Shown: positions 1-5,228 of the stretch, piece by piece | How the letters are laid out: the number at the start of each line of letters is the position of its first letter | How positions within the stretch are numbered: position 1 is the first letter of the stretch | Source of the DNA: Oscillospiraceae bacterium | GTDB taxonomy: Bacteria > Bacillota > Clostridia > Oscillospirales > Ruminococcaceae | Length of the DNA stretch: 5,287 nt | Direction of reading: 5' to 3' | Assembly (NCBI GenBank): GCA_020024155.1 | Contig: JAHHUE010000092.1 | Coordinates: 1-5,287 of the forward strand | Notes under the pieces: model-generated | Seen by the model: the letters and a program-made list of their open reading frames with translations, nothing else | Database searches by the model: none | What the model was told of the DNA's origin: nothing | Program-made: the position numbers and the translations under genes

Positions 1-193
1 TGACTAAAAATAATCAATTTAAGCTAAAATAGATGACAAAAAATTATATAATCACTGAGAGTGAATTTTAATAAAAGCCCAAAAATAATATTTTAAATAA
101 TAATTAAATGACAAATGGTTTGATTTTAAATAGAGGATAAATAGTTAAATATAGTCAAAGAGAAAACAGTTTAATACAACCAGAGGGTAAACA
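1..193. other. AT-rich non-coding leader upstream of the glycan cluster
   Basis: This stretch is extremely AT-rich, with stops in all frames, and I see no gene in it. It opens with TGA, which could be the stop of a gene lying to the left, but nothing supports a reading frame there. A perfect TATAAT sits at 47-52, but 17 bases upstream there is only CTAAAA, so I do not call a promoter. The octamer ATGACAAA occurs twice (33-40 and 108-115), 75 bases apart. The promoter for the gene at 194 may lie here or left of the window. Confidence 0.5.
182..188 (+). promoter_or_regulatory. Ribosome binding site that fixes a GTG start
   Basis: AGAGGGT lies six bases before the GTG at 194. A TAA stop is in frame at 188-190, so translation cannot begin further upstream. 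The Rossmann strand begins at residue 7, so a later start would destroy the fold. Together these make GTG 194 the only reasonable start of the flavoprotein gene. Confidence 0.75.
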
Positions 194-1324
194 GTGGAAA
201 ATTTATACGATAAAATTATAATAGGGGCAGGACTGTACGGCTTATATAGTGCAGAATACTGCGGAAGAAAAGGGGAAAAGGTGCTTGTGCTTGAATGCGA
301 TGATGTTGCTTTTTCCCGTGCAACTTATATAAATCAAGCGAGAGTACATATGGGATACCATTATCCTCGCAGTATTTCCACTGCTGTTAAAAGCAGAAAC
401 TACTTTGACCGTTTTTGCGAAGATTATCCAGACAGTATAAAAACAGACTTTAAAAAGATTTATGCCACAAGTGCAAATTTTTCTTGGACAGATAAAAATC
501 AGTTTATAAAGTTCTGTAAAGATTCCAATATTCCTTGCGCTCCCGTTGAGCCAGCAACATATTTTAAAGAAAATATGTGTGACGGAACTTTTGAAACTCT
601 TGAATATACTTATGACTGGAAAATTCTCCGTGATGAACTTTTTGCTGACATTGATAAACTTGGGGATAAAGTTCAGATAAGATACAACAGCTTTATCACT
701 GCAATAAACAAAGAGGGAGAGTATTACAAAGTTACACTTAAAGACGGTGTTTCTTTTTATACTCCATTTTTGCTTAATAGCACATACGCAAGTGTAAATC
801 AAATAAATACTCTTGCCGGATTTGATACTTTTCCTATTAAATATGAGCTGTGCGAGATTATTCTGTGCAAAATAAATGACAGACTGAAAGATGTAGGTAT
901 CACTGTTATGGACGGCCCGTTTTTCTCCATTATGCCTTTTGGCAAAACCGGACTACATTCTTTAACAAGTGTTACTTTTACTCCTCATATAACCTGTTAT
1001 GATAAATTGCCTAAGTTTGACTGTCAGAAAGGATTGGAAAATTATTGCACTCCTGAACATTTGGGCAACTGCAACAACTGCCCTCATAAGCCGGAAAGTG
1101 CTTGGGGCTATATGTCACAACTTGCAAGAAAATATCTTAAAGATGAATTTGAGTTTAGCTATGAGGGGTCTTTATTCTCTATGAAACCTATACTTAAATT
1201 AAGCGAAATTGACGACAGCCGTCCTACACTTATAAAACAATTTTCTCAAAACCCTACTTTTGTAAGTGTTTTGTCCGGAAAAATTAACACTGTATATGAC
1301 TTAAAGGAAATTTTGGACCAATGA
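194..1324 (+). CDS. FAD-dependent oxidoreductase (DAO-type Rossmann flavoprotein) of a glycan cluster
   Basis: This 376-residue protein is probably cytoplasmic; it has no signal peptide or membrane segment. The N-terminus is a dinucleotide-binding fold: hydrophobic strand at residues 7-10, GAGLYG at 11-16, and Glu34 ending the second strand, where FAD families bind the adenosine ribose. A segment at residues 47-60 (NQARVHMGYHYPRS) is very distinctive. I associate it with uncharacterised DAO-superfamily flavoproteins that sit beside sugar genes, but I cannot name a substrate. A Cys-rich stretch, with Cys277, Cys285, Cys293 and Cys296 (CNNC) and His298, is unusual for the family. The start is GTG behind AGAGGGT. 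The stop overlaps the next ATG (ATGA), so translation is coupled to the glycosyltransferase that follows. By context I infer that it oxidises or isomerises a sugar or sugar-linked precursor. An amino-acid or amine oxidase remains possible. The fold is fairly certain and the reaction is unknown. Confidence 0.8.
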   Translation: MENLYDKIIIGAGLYGLYSAEYCGRKGEKVLVLECDDVAFSRATYINQARVHMGYHYPRSISTAVKSRNYFDRFCEDYPDSIKTDFKKIYATSANFSWTDKNQFIKFCKDSNIPCAPVEPATYFKENMCDGTFETLEYTYDWKILRDELFADIDKLGDKVQIRYNSFITAINKEGEYYKVTLKDGVSFYTPFLLNSTYASVNQINTLAGFDTFPIKYELCEIILCKINDRLKDVGITVMDGPFFSIMPFGKTGLHSLTSVTFTPHITCYDKLPKFDCQKGLENYCTPEHLGNCNNCPHKPESAWGYMSQLARKYLKDEFEFSYEGSLFSMKPILKLSEIDDSRPTLIKQFSQNPTFVSVLSGKINTVYDLKEILDQ

Positions 1325-2256
1325 TAATAAATAAAGAAAAAAACTTTATTTCAGCAGTTATATATTGTTATAACTGTCAGAATAGTATCGAAAACTTTTT
1401 GCAAAAAATAAACATATTCCTTTGTGAAAATTTTGAAAGATATGAAATTGTTTGTGTTAATGATTGTTCCACAGACAACACAAAAGATAAAATAAATGAG
1501 TTTTGCGAAAACAACAAGGTTAAAAGCCTGACTTTGGTAAATACAAGCTTTTTTCAAGGCATTGAAAATGCTATGATTGCCGGCCAAGATATTGCTATTG
1601 GTGACTTTGTTTTTGAATTTGACAGTACAGTTGATGATTTTGACAGCGGTCTTATTTTAGATGTTTATAAAAAATCTCTCACCGGTTTTGATGTGGTTTT
1701 TGCTGTACCTAAGAAAAGCACAAAATGCTCTTCCGGCTTGTTTTATAAATTGTTTAACGGTTATTCTAATTCGGAATATCGCCTTAAAACAGTGCGTTTT
1801 GGCGTTATTAGCCGTCGTGGTATAAACCGTGTTAAATCTATGGGTGTTAAAACAGTTTACAGAAAAGCTGTTTACGCATCTTGTGGTTTGCCAATATGTG
1901 ATGTTGAGTACATACCTGCAAAAACTCAATCCCAAGCTGATTATCAAAAAGAAACAAAAAAAGATATCGGCATTAACAGCCTTATCCTTTTTACTGACAT
2001 AGGATACAAAATAAGCGTTATGCTTACAGCAGTTATGTCTCTTGTGCTTTTGCTTGCCGGTATTTATACTGTGGCTGTTTTTATTTCTGCTGACCCTGTT
2101 GCCGGCTGGACAACAACTATGCTTGTTATGTCTTTTGGTTTCTTTGGTTTATTTGTTGTTCTTGCTTTTGTGTTAAAATACCTTTCTGTTATTTTAAATC
2201 TTGTGTTCACTCACAAACAGTATGTAATTGAAAGTATTCAGAAAATAACTAAGTAG
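1321..2256 (+). CDS. Membrane-anchored family 2 glycosyltransferase, GtrB/DPM1-like
   Basis: This 311-residue protein has a GT-A domain at about residues 8-215 and two C-terminal membrane helices at about 232-254 and 265-292. That is the layout of polyprenyl-phosphate glycosyltransferases such as GtrB and DPM1-like enzymes, which move a sugar from a nucleotide donor onto polyprenyl phosphate on the cytoplasmic face. The nucleotide-binding part is clear: strand YEIVCVNDCSTDNT at 41-54, with Asp48 and Asp52 in the usual VDDGSxDxT place. The second signature is altered. Where family members read DADLQD, this one reads DSTVDD (residues 101-106), so the second metal-binding Asp is replaced by Thr103. 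The ATG overlaps the upstream stop, and AAAGGA lies 12 bases before it. The next gene begins eight bases after the stop. Activity on a polyprenyl carrier is inferred; given the altered motif it could have changed metal use or donor, or be weakly active. Confidence 0.82.
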   Translation: MIINKEKNFISAVIYCYNCQNSIENFLQKINIFLCENFERYEIVCVNDCSTDNTKDKINEFCENNKVKSLTLVNTSFFQGIENAMIAGQDIAIGDFVFEFDSTVDDFDSGLILDVYKKSLTGFDVVFAVPKKSTKCSSGLFYKLFNGYSNSEYRLKTVRFGVISRRGINRVKSMGVKTVYRKAVYASCGLPICDVEYIPAKTQSQADYQKETKKDIGINSLILFTDIGYKISVMLTAVMSLVLLLAGIYTVAVFISADPVAGWTTTMLVMSFGFFGLFVVLAFVLKYLSVILNLVFTHKQYVIESIQKITK

Positions 2257-2264
2257 GCTTCTAT

Positions 2265-3917
2265 ATGATAAAGAATAAAGATATTACCAAAAAATTTTTA
2301 TATATAATTATGGCAGTTATGGTACTTGGCAAATTGGCACTTGCTTCTTTGCAGTTTATAACTGCTTATCCTGCAACTGTTGCACCAATAGACGATTATC
2401 TTATGGTGACACTTGCAAAAAATATTACTGAGGGAAACTGGCTTGGTGTGTACAATGCAATGACACTTTCAAAGCACAGTTTCTTTGCTGTTTGGCTTGC
2501 TTTTCTCCATATTATGCACATACCTTTTACCGTTGGAAATGCATTGTTATGGACTGCTGCAAGCTGGTTTTTCTGTCATAGTATAAAACCTGTTATTAAC
2601 AAAAACTATGTATATTTGCTAATTTTTACAGGACTGTTGTTTAACCCTGCGTCAACTGCTCAGTTTACAACAAGAATATATCGTGACAGTATTTTTCCTG
2701 CTTTATGCTTGATACTTTTTTCTGCAATTACTGCTATTGGTATAAGATATAAAAAATCTATAAAAAGCTGGATACCTTATTTAATTATATGGGGGTTATC
2801 ACTTGGTGCAGTCTATCTGACAAGAGAAGACGGTATTTGGGTTGCTCCTTTTATAGCTGTTGCTGTAATTGTTATAATTATCGTTTTATTTAAACAAAAA
2901 CAAAAAGCTGTGGCTAAAATAATTTCCTTGGTGATTGTTCCTATTGCTTTGTTTGGTATTGTTTTATCCGGATATGGCTATATGAATTACACTCACTATG
3001 GAAGATTTATAATAAGCGATTTTTCTCAGGGAGAATTTAAAGACGCTTATGGTGCAATGATGAGCATAAAACAAGATAATCCGGTTGATTCTGTTGCTGT
3101 TAATATGGAAGTTATAAATCAGCTTTATGAAGAAGTGCCTACCTTTGCTTTATTGAAAGATGTTTTGCAATCCGATGAAATTAAAAACGGATACTATGAC
3201 AAAACTTTGGGAGAATACAAGGGCGGCAGTTTCTACTGGGCTATAAGAATGTCTGCTCAAAAGCTGGGATATTATGATTCTCCTCAAAAGGCTAAACAAT
3301 TCTATGAAGATATATATAACGAAATTGTTCTTGCAGTCAAAGAAGGCAGACTGAAAGTTGACGGAAAAATAAAAAGCACTGTAAGCCCTAAAATAAATCT
3401 TAAATATGTTCCACAAACATTTGAAGAAGCTTTTAACAGTGCAAAATGTGTTTGGGGCTTTGAACAGACAACTTCTGAATGTTTGCCGTCAATAGGCACA
3501 ACCGATGAAATATCTGAGATAGAAAAGTTTGTTTATCAAAAAGGTAATGTTGCTTATGTGGCTAATACAGACAGACTTTATTTTTCTCCTATAAGAAAAC
3601 TTGCTAACAGTTTTATGAAGTTTTTAACAGTAGTTTATAAAATTGTTATTCCGTTTATGACTATCAGTGCAATATGCTGGCAGATAAAACAACTTATAGA
3701 CGATTTAAGAAAAAAACAGTTTTCATTAAACAGTATGCTTAATGTTATTATGCTTGGATATATACTTATGGCTGTTTTTAGAATATTTATGATTAGCTAT
3801 GTGGAAGTAGCATCATTTACAATAGGCACTTATGTTATGTATCTTTCAACTGTTCATCCTCTTGTAATCGCTTATAGCCTTGTTGGATTTATAAATAACT
3901 TTAATCAAGATATATAA
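2265..3917 (+). CDS. Polytopic membrane protein, probable GT-C-type glycosyltransferase
   Basis: This 550-residue protein has a first membrane helix at about 11-33, several more up to about 243, a long hydrophilic stretch at about 245-445 predicted outside the membrane, and a C-terminal group of helices from about 450 to the end. Asp43-Asp44 in the first loop (APIDDYL), followed by an aromatic-rich segment, is the layout of GT-C enzymes (PMT, ArnT and relatives), whose first outer loop carries the catalytic acid. An Arg-rich pair of motifs, TRIYRD (136-141) and TREDG (186-190), is also notable. GT-C enzymes take sugars from polyprenyl-phosphate donors outside the cell, which fits a position directly behind a GtrB-like GT2. 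Only eight bases separate the two genes, with a weak SD (AAGTAGG, 2251-2257) that includes the upstream TAG. A strong terminator follows the stop. I cannot assign an acceptor. The membrane topology is clear and the enzyme class is inferred from pattern, so a polymerase or transporter is not excluded. Confidence 0.65.
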   Translation: MIKNKDITKKFLYIIMAVMVLGKLALASLQFITAYPATVAPIDDYLMVTLAKNITEGNWLGVYNAMTLSKHSFFAVWLAFLHIMHIPFTVGNALLWTAASWFFCHSIKPVINKNYVYLLIFTGLLFNPASTAQFTTRIYRDSIFPALCLILFSAITAIGIRYKKSIKSWIPYLIIWGLSLGAVYLTREDGIWVAPFIAVAVIVIIIVLFKQKQKAVAKIISLVIVPIALFGIVLSGYGYMNYTHYGRFIISDFSQGEFKDAYGAMMSIKQDNPVDSVAVNMEVINQLYEEVPTFALLKDVLQSDEIKNGYYDKTLGEYKGGSFYWAIRMSAQKLGYYDSPQKAKQFYEDIYNEIVLAVKEGRLKVDGKIKSTVSPKINLKYVPQTFEEAFNSAKCVWGFEQTTSECLPSIGTTDEISEIEKFVYQKGNVAYVANTDRLYFSPIRKLANSFMKFLTVVYKIVIPFMTISAICWQIKQLIDDLRKKQFSLNSMLNVIMLGYILMAVFRIFMISYVEVASFTIGTYVMYLSTVHPLVIAYSLVGFINNFNQDI

Positions 3918-3929
3918 TAATGTATTATA
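3913..3929 (+). repeat. Short AT inverted repeat overlapping the stop codon
   Basis: TATAATA at 3913-3919 and TATTATA at 3923-3929 are exact inverted repeats around the three-base spacer ATG. The left arm contains the TAA stop of the preceding membrane protein gene (3915-3917), and the right arm abuts the terminator stem. As pure A-U it is weak as an RNA hairpin; on the - strand it supplies a partly U-rich tail behind the terminator stem. Confidence 0.45.
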
Positions 3930-3959
3930 GGGACGGAAAACCGTCCCTTTTTATTTTTC
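3929..3959 (+). terminator. Intrinsic terminator of the three-gene glycan unit
   Basis: AGGGACGG (3929-3936) pairs perfectly with CCGTCCCT (3941-3948) around an AAAA loop, and TTTTTATTTTT follows immediately. This is a textbook rho-independent terminator 11 bases after the stop at 3917, and it ends the + strand transcript. The same stem is also the first structure met by - strand transcription after the TAA at 3951-3953. There the following bases (UAUAAUACAUUAUUAU) are only partly U-rich, so termination in that direction would be weaker. Confidence 0.92.
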
Positions 3960-4355
3960 TGCTTTTATCTCCAATAGTTTTGCAATAGTCAAGGTTGTGG
4001 AAACTGTAAAATCTACTCCCAACTTGGACATTATATTTGTGTTCTTTGGGTTGTTTACACGAGCAACAGTTTTTTCAATTCCAAAAACTTTCTTTGCAAG
4101 CTGACAAGAAATAAGATTTACTTCATCTGTTCCTGTTGTGCCAATAAACACATTGTAATCTGAGTTAAGTCCGGCAGTATTCAATACGTCAATACTTGTT
4201 CCGTCTCCGTTTATGATTTTTACATCAAGCTGATTTGAAATTACATAGCAAAGCTTTTTATCCTGCTCAATAACTGTAACTTTATGTTTGTGGTGAATAA
4301 GCTCTCTGGCTAGATGAAATCCAACTTTTCCACCACCAATTATGCAAATATTCAT
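3951..4355 (-). CDS. RCK_N/TrkA-N domain protein with a canonical NAD site
   Basis: This 134-residue cytoplasmic protein is essentially one RCK_N (TrkA-N) Rossmann domain, the regulatory nucleotide-binding module of Trk/Ktr potassium systems. GGGKVG (7-12) is the glycine loop and Glu30 ends the second strand. GDGT (50-53), TGTDEVN (74-80) and ARVNNP (98-103) follow in the usual order. KtrA- or CeoB-like proteins are about 220 residues because an RCK_C ligand domain follows; here the protein ends just after the RCK_N fold. It is the second gene of a pair: its ATG shares one base with the TGA of the upstream gene (TGATG), and AGGAGA lies seven bases before it (4363-4368), so translation is probably coupled. 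No channel subunit (TrkH, KtrB) is in the window. Its role is inferred as NAD(H)- or nucleotide-sensing control of potassium or other cation uptake. The fold is confident and the partner unknown. Confidence 0.87.
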   Translation of the reverse strand: MNICIIGGGKVGFHLARELIHHKHKVTVIEQDKKLCYVISNQLDVKIINGDGTSIDVLNTAGLNSDYNVFIGTTGTDEVNLISCQLAKKVFGIEKTVARVNNPKNTNIMSKLGVDFTVSTTLTIAKLLEIKAEK

Positions 4356-4759
4356 CAGCTAATCTCCTGAAAATAATTTATAATTCCATTTACCACCATT
4401 GTGGTAGGACATATTGTGGGAATAGAAAAATATTTTTCAAAAATATTCTTTTTCTCTGGGTCATATACTCTGCATAAAACCTTTGGTACATTAAAAATGT
4501 TTTTTGCAATTTGTGCAACAGTCAAATTTACATTATCATCATCTGTGACAGCGGCTACTGCGTCACAACTTTCTATACCGGCTTGTTTTAACACATCTGT
4601 ATCAATTGCTATACCGCTTATACAAACTCCATCAAAATTATCCAGCAACGAAAAGTTTTCTCGGCTATCGCTTATTATAAAAACATCGTGATTGTTTCTC
4701 TCAAAATATTTGGCAAGTGCACATCCAACTTGTCCTGCACCAATAATTAAAATATTCAT
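4355..4759 (-). CDS. RCK_N/TrkA-N domain protein with a degenerate nucleotide site
   Basis: This 134-residue protein is the same length as its downstream neighbour and aligns with it end to end. The glycine loop GAGQVG (7-12) is intact, but Ser30 stands where the partner has the acidic Glu30 (an Asp follows at 31), and the GDGT motif is replaced by GIAI (49-52). The later motif, TDDDNVN (72-78) and then CRVYDPEK, is kept. It therefore has the RCK_N fold but probably binds a nucleotide differently or not at all. There is no RCK_C domain. It is the first gene of the - strand pair, with AAAAGGAA (4766-4773) six bases before its ATG, and it diverges from the rRNA operon. Two equal-length paralogues, one canonical and one altered, suggest an obligate heteromer regulating a cation transporter encoded elsewhere; that is inference. 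Alternatively it is a decaying or repurposed copy. Confidence 0.85.
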   Translation of the reverse strand: MNILIIGAGQVGCALAKYFERNNHDVFIISDSRENFSLLDNFDGVCISGIAIDTDVLKQAGIESCDAVAAVTDDDNVNLTVAQIAKNIFNVPKVLCRVYDPEKKNIFEKYFSIPTICPTTMVVNGIINYFQEIS

Positions 4760-4821
4760 TGTAAATTCCTTTTATTTTTATTATGGAGTGTTGTGATAAA
4801 CTTTAATCCAATATAATAATG

Positions 4822-4851
4822 TATATAAAATGGAGAAATTTATTGAGTTAA
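4822..4851 (-). promoter_or_regulatory. Candidate promoter of the RCK_N pair
   Basis: On the - strand, TTAACT (4846-4851) and TATATA (4822-4827) are separated by 18 bases, leaving a leader of about 55 bases before the ATG at 4759. It is the best sigma-A-like match I find between the gene pair and the rRNA promoters. The region is so AT-rich that chance matches are common, so it is a weak call. Confidence 0.3.
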
Positions 4852-4919
4852 ATAAAAAAGTAAAAATATGTAGAAATATGCAAAAAAATATTGACAAAGA
4901 GGGATAGAATGTGTATAAT
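4852..4919 (+). promoter_or_regulatory. rRNA promoter P1 with A-tract upstream region
   Basis: TTGACA (4891-4896) and TATAAT (4914-4919) are both perfect sigma-A hexamers with the optimal 17-base spacer. About 40 bases of A-tracts (4852-4890) precede them, as expected of an UP element that binds the RNA polymerase alpha C-terminal domain. Transcription should begin at about 4926, where a hairpin starts. This is the upstream of two tandem promoters for the rRNA operon. Confidence 0.92.
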
Positions 4920-4925
4920 ATAAAG

Positions 4926-4951
4926 CACTGACACGGGGGACTGTGTTGGTG
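4926..4951 (+). other. Hairpin at the predicted 5' end of the P1 transcript
   Basis: CACTGACAC (4926-4934) pairs with GTGTTGGTG (4943-4951) over nine positions, two of them G-U, around the loop GGGGGACT. It begins seven bases after the -10 hexamer, at about the expected +1, so the P1 transcript would begin in a stem. No U-tract follows, so it is not a terminator. Confidence 0.6.
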
Positions 4952-4974
4952 GCAGCTGAAAAGAGAAAGAAGTT

Positions 4975-5036
4975 AATAAAAATTTCTAATAAAAAAGAAA
5001 AAAGGTATTGACAAACTGAGTAAGTTGTAGTAGAAT
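4975..5036 (+). promoter_or_regulatory. rRNA promoter P2 with A-tract upstream region
   Basis: TTGACA (5008-5013) and TAGAAT (5031-5036) are separated by 17 bases. The -35 hexamer is perfect and the -10 has one mismatch. A-rich sequence at 4975-5003 may act as an UP element. P1 and P2 are 117 bases apart, and both are followed by ATAAAGC just after the -10. Tandem promoters of this kind are usual for rRNA operons in Firmicutes, where the starting nucleotide ties output to growth rate. Confidence 0.88.
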
Positions 5037-5042
5037 AATAAA

Positions 5043-5059
5043 GCTGTCCAAAAGGCAGC
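5043..5059 (+). other. boxB-like hairpin at the predicted 5' end of the P2 transcript
   Basis: GCTG-T-CC (5043-5049) pairs with GGCAGC (5054-5059) around an AAAA loop, with one bulged T. It starts seven bases after the P2 -10, at about +1. It lies directly upstream of the boxA-like sequence, which matches the boxB-then-boxA order of rRNA antitermination leaders. Function is inferred from position. Confidence 0.55.
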
Positions 5060-5062
5060 AAG

Positions 5063-5080
5063 GACCTTGAAAATTAAACA
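5063..5080 (+). promoter_or_regulatory. boxA-like rRNA antitermination sequence
   Basis: CCTTGAAAATTAAACA (5065-5080) closely resembles the conserved CTTTGAAAACTNAACA segment seen in rRNA leaders of Firmicutes. There it corresponds to boxA, the RNA site for NusB and S10 in the antitermination complex that lets polymerase transcribe untranslated rRNA without Rho arrest. It lies about 20 bases after the P2 start and about 150 bases before 16S. Confidence 0.62.
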
Positions 5081-5102
5081 ATAAAGAAAGAACAGAAGCT
5101 TG

Positions 5103-5130
5103 TGAAGGAATAACTTTAGATATTCTTTTG
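5103..5130 (+). other. rRNA leader hairpin
   Basis: AAGGAATA (5105-5112) pairs with TATTCTTT (5121-5128) around an eight-base loop, and the stem can be extended to 5103-5130 by two more G-U pairs. A second small stem, AGTG/CACT (5132-5145), follows. They are probably structural parts of the pre-16S leader; I cannot assign a specific role. Confidence 0.45.
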
Positions 5131-5167
5131 AAGTGAGAAAACACTATAAAATCGCTTTTAGTAATTT

Positions 5168-5214
5168 CGAGACGCTAATGCGTTAAGAGAGAGTAATTAA
5201 GGTCTCGCAAGAGA
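5168..5214 (+). other. Leader with competing stems before 16S
   Basis: CGAGAC (5168-5173) can pair with GTCTCG (5202-5207), enclosing a small ACGC-TAAT-GCGT hairpin (5172-5183, sharing two bases with the outer stem). Alternatively, TCTC (5203-5206) pairs with GAGA (5211-5214) around a GCAA tetraloop of the stable GNRA class. Both use 5203-5206, so the structures exclude each other. Part of this region may also pair with the 3' flank of 16S to form the RNase III processing stalk, which lies outside the window. Confidence 0.5.
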
Positions 5215-5228
5215 TTTTGATATAGGAT

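Noticed and set aside
33..52. Possible promoter ATGACA ... TATAAT in the left leader
   Set aside because: The spacing is only eight bases, and with a 17-base spacer the -35 would be CTAAAA. In such AT-rich DNA a lone TATAAT is not evidence.
33..115. Repeated octamer ATGACAAA as an operator or repeat pair
   Set aside because: There are only two short copies in AT-rich DNA, with no symmetry and no shared flanks, so chance explains them.
242..802. 186-residue open frame on the - strand
   Set aside because: It lies wholly inside the flavoprotein gene on the opposite strand, has no ribosome binding site or recognisable domain, and its protein looks like reverse-strand translation of an AT-rich gene.
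3915..3930. TATAAT-like -10 on the - strand inside the AT inverted repeat
   Set aside because: No -35 lies at a proper distance, since the terminator stem fills that space, and the nearest downstream sequence on that strand is the 3' end of the convergent gene.
4401..4691. 96-residue open frame on the + strand
   Set aside because: It is antisense to a clear RCK_N gene with a good start and SD; the protein has no recognisable features.
4926..4951. P1 leader hairpin as a terminator or riboswitch
   Set aside because: No U-tract follows and no known aptamer pattern is visible; it lies in an rRNA leader, where structure is expected.
4840..5061. 73-residue open frame on the - strand across the rRNA promoters
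   Set aside because: It overlaps both perfect rRNA promoters and their leaders and has a low-complexity Phe/Tyr/Ser-rich product, as expected from reversed A-tracts.
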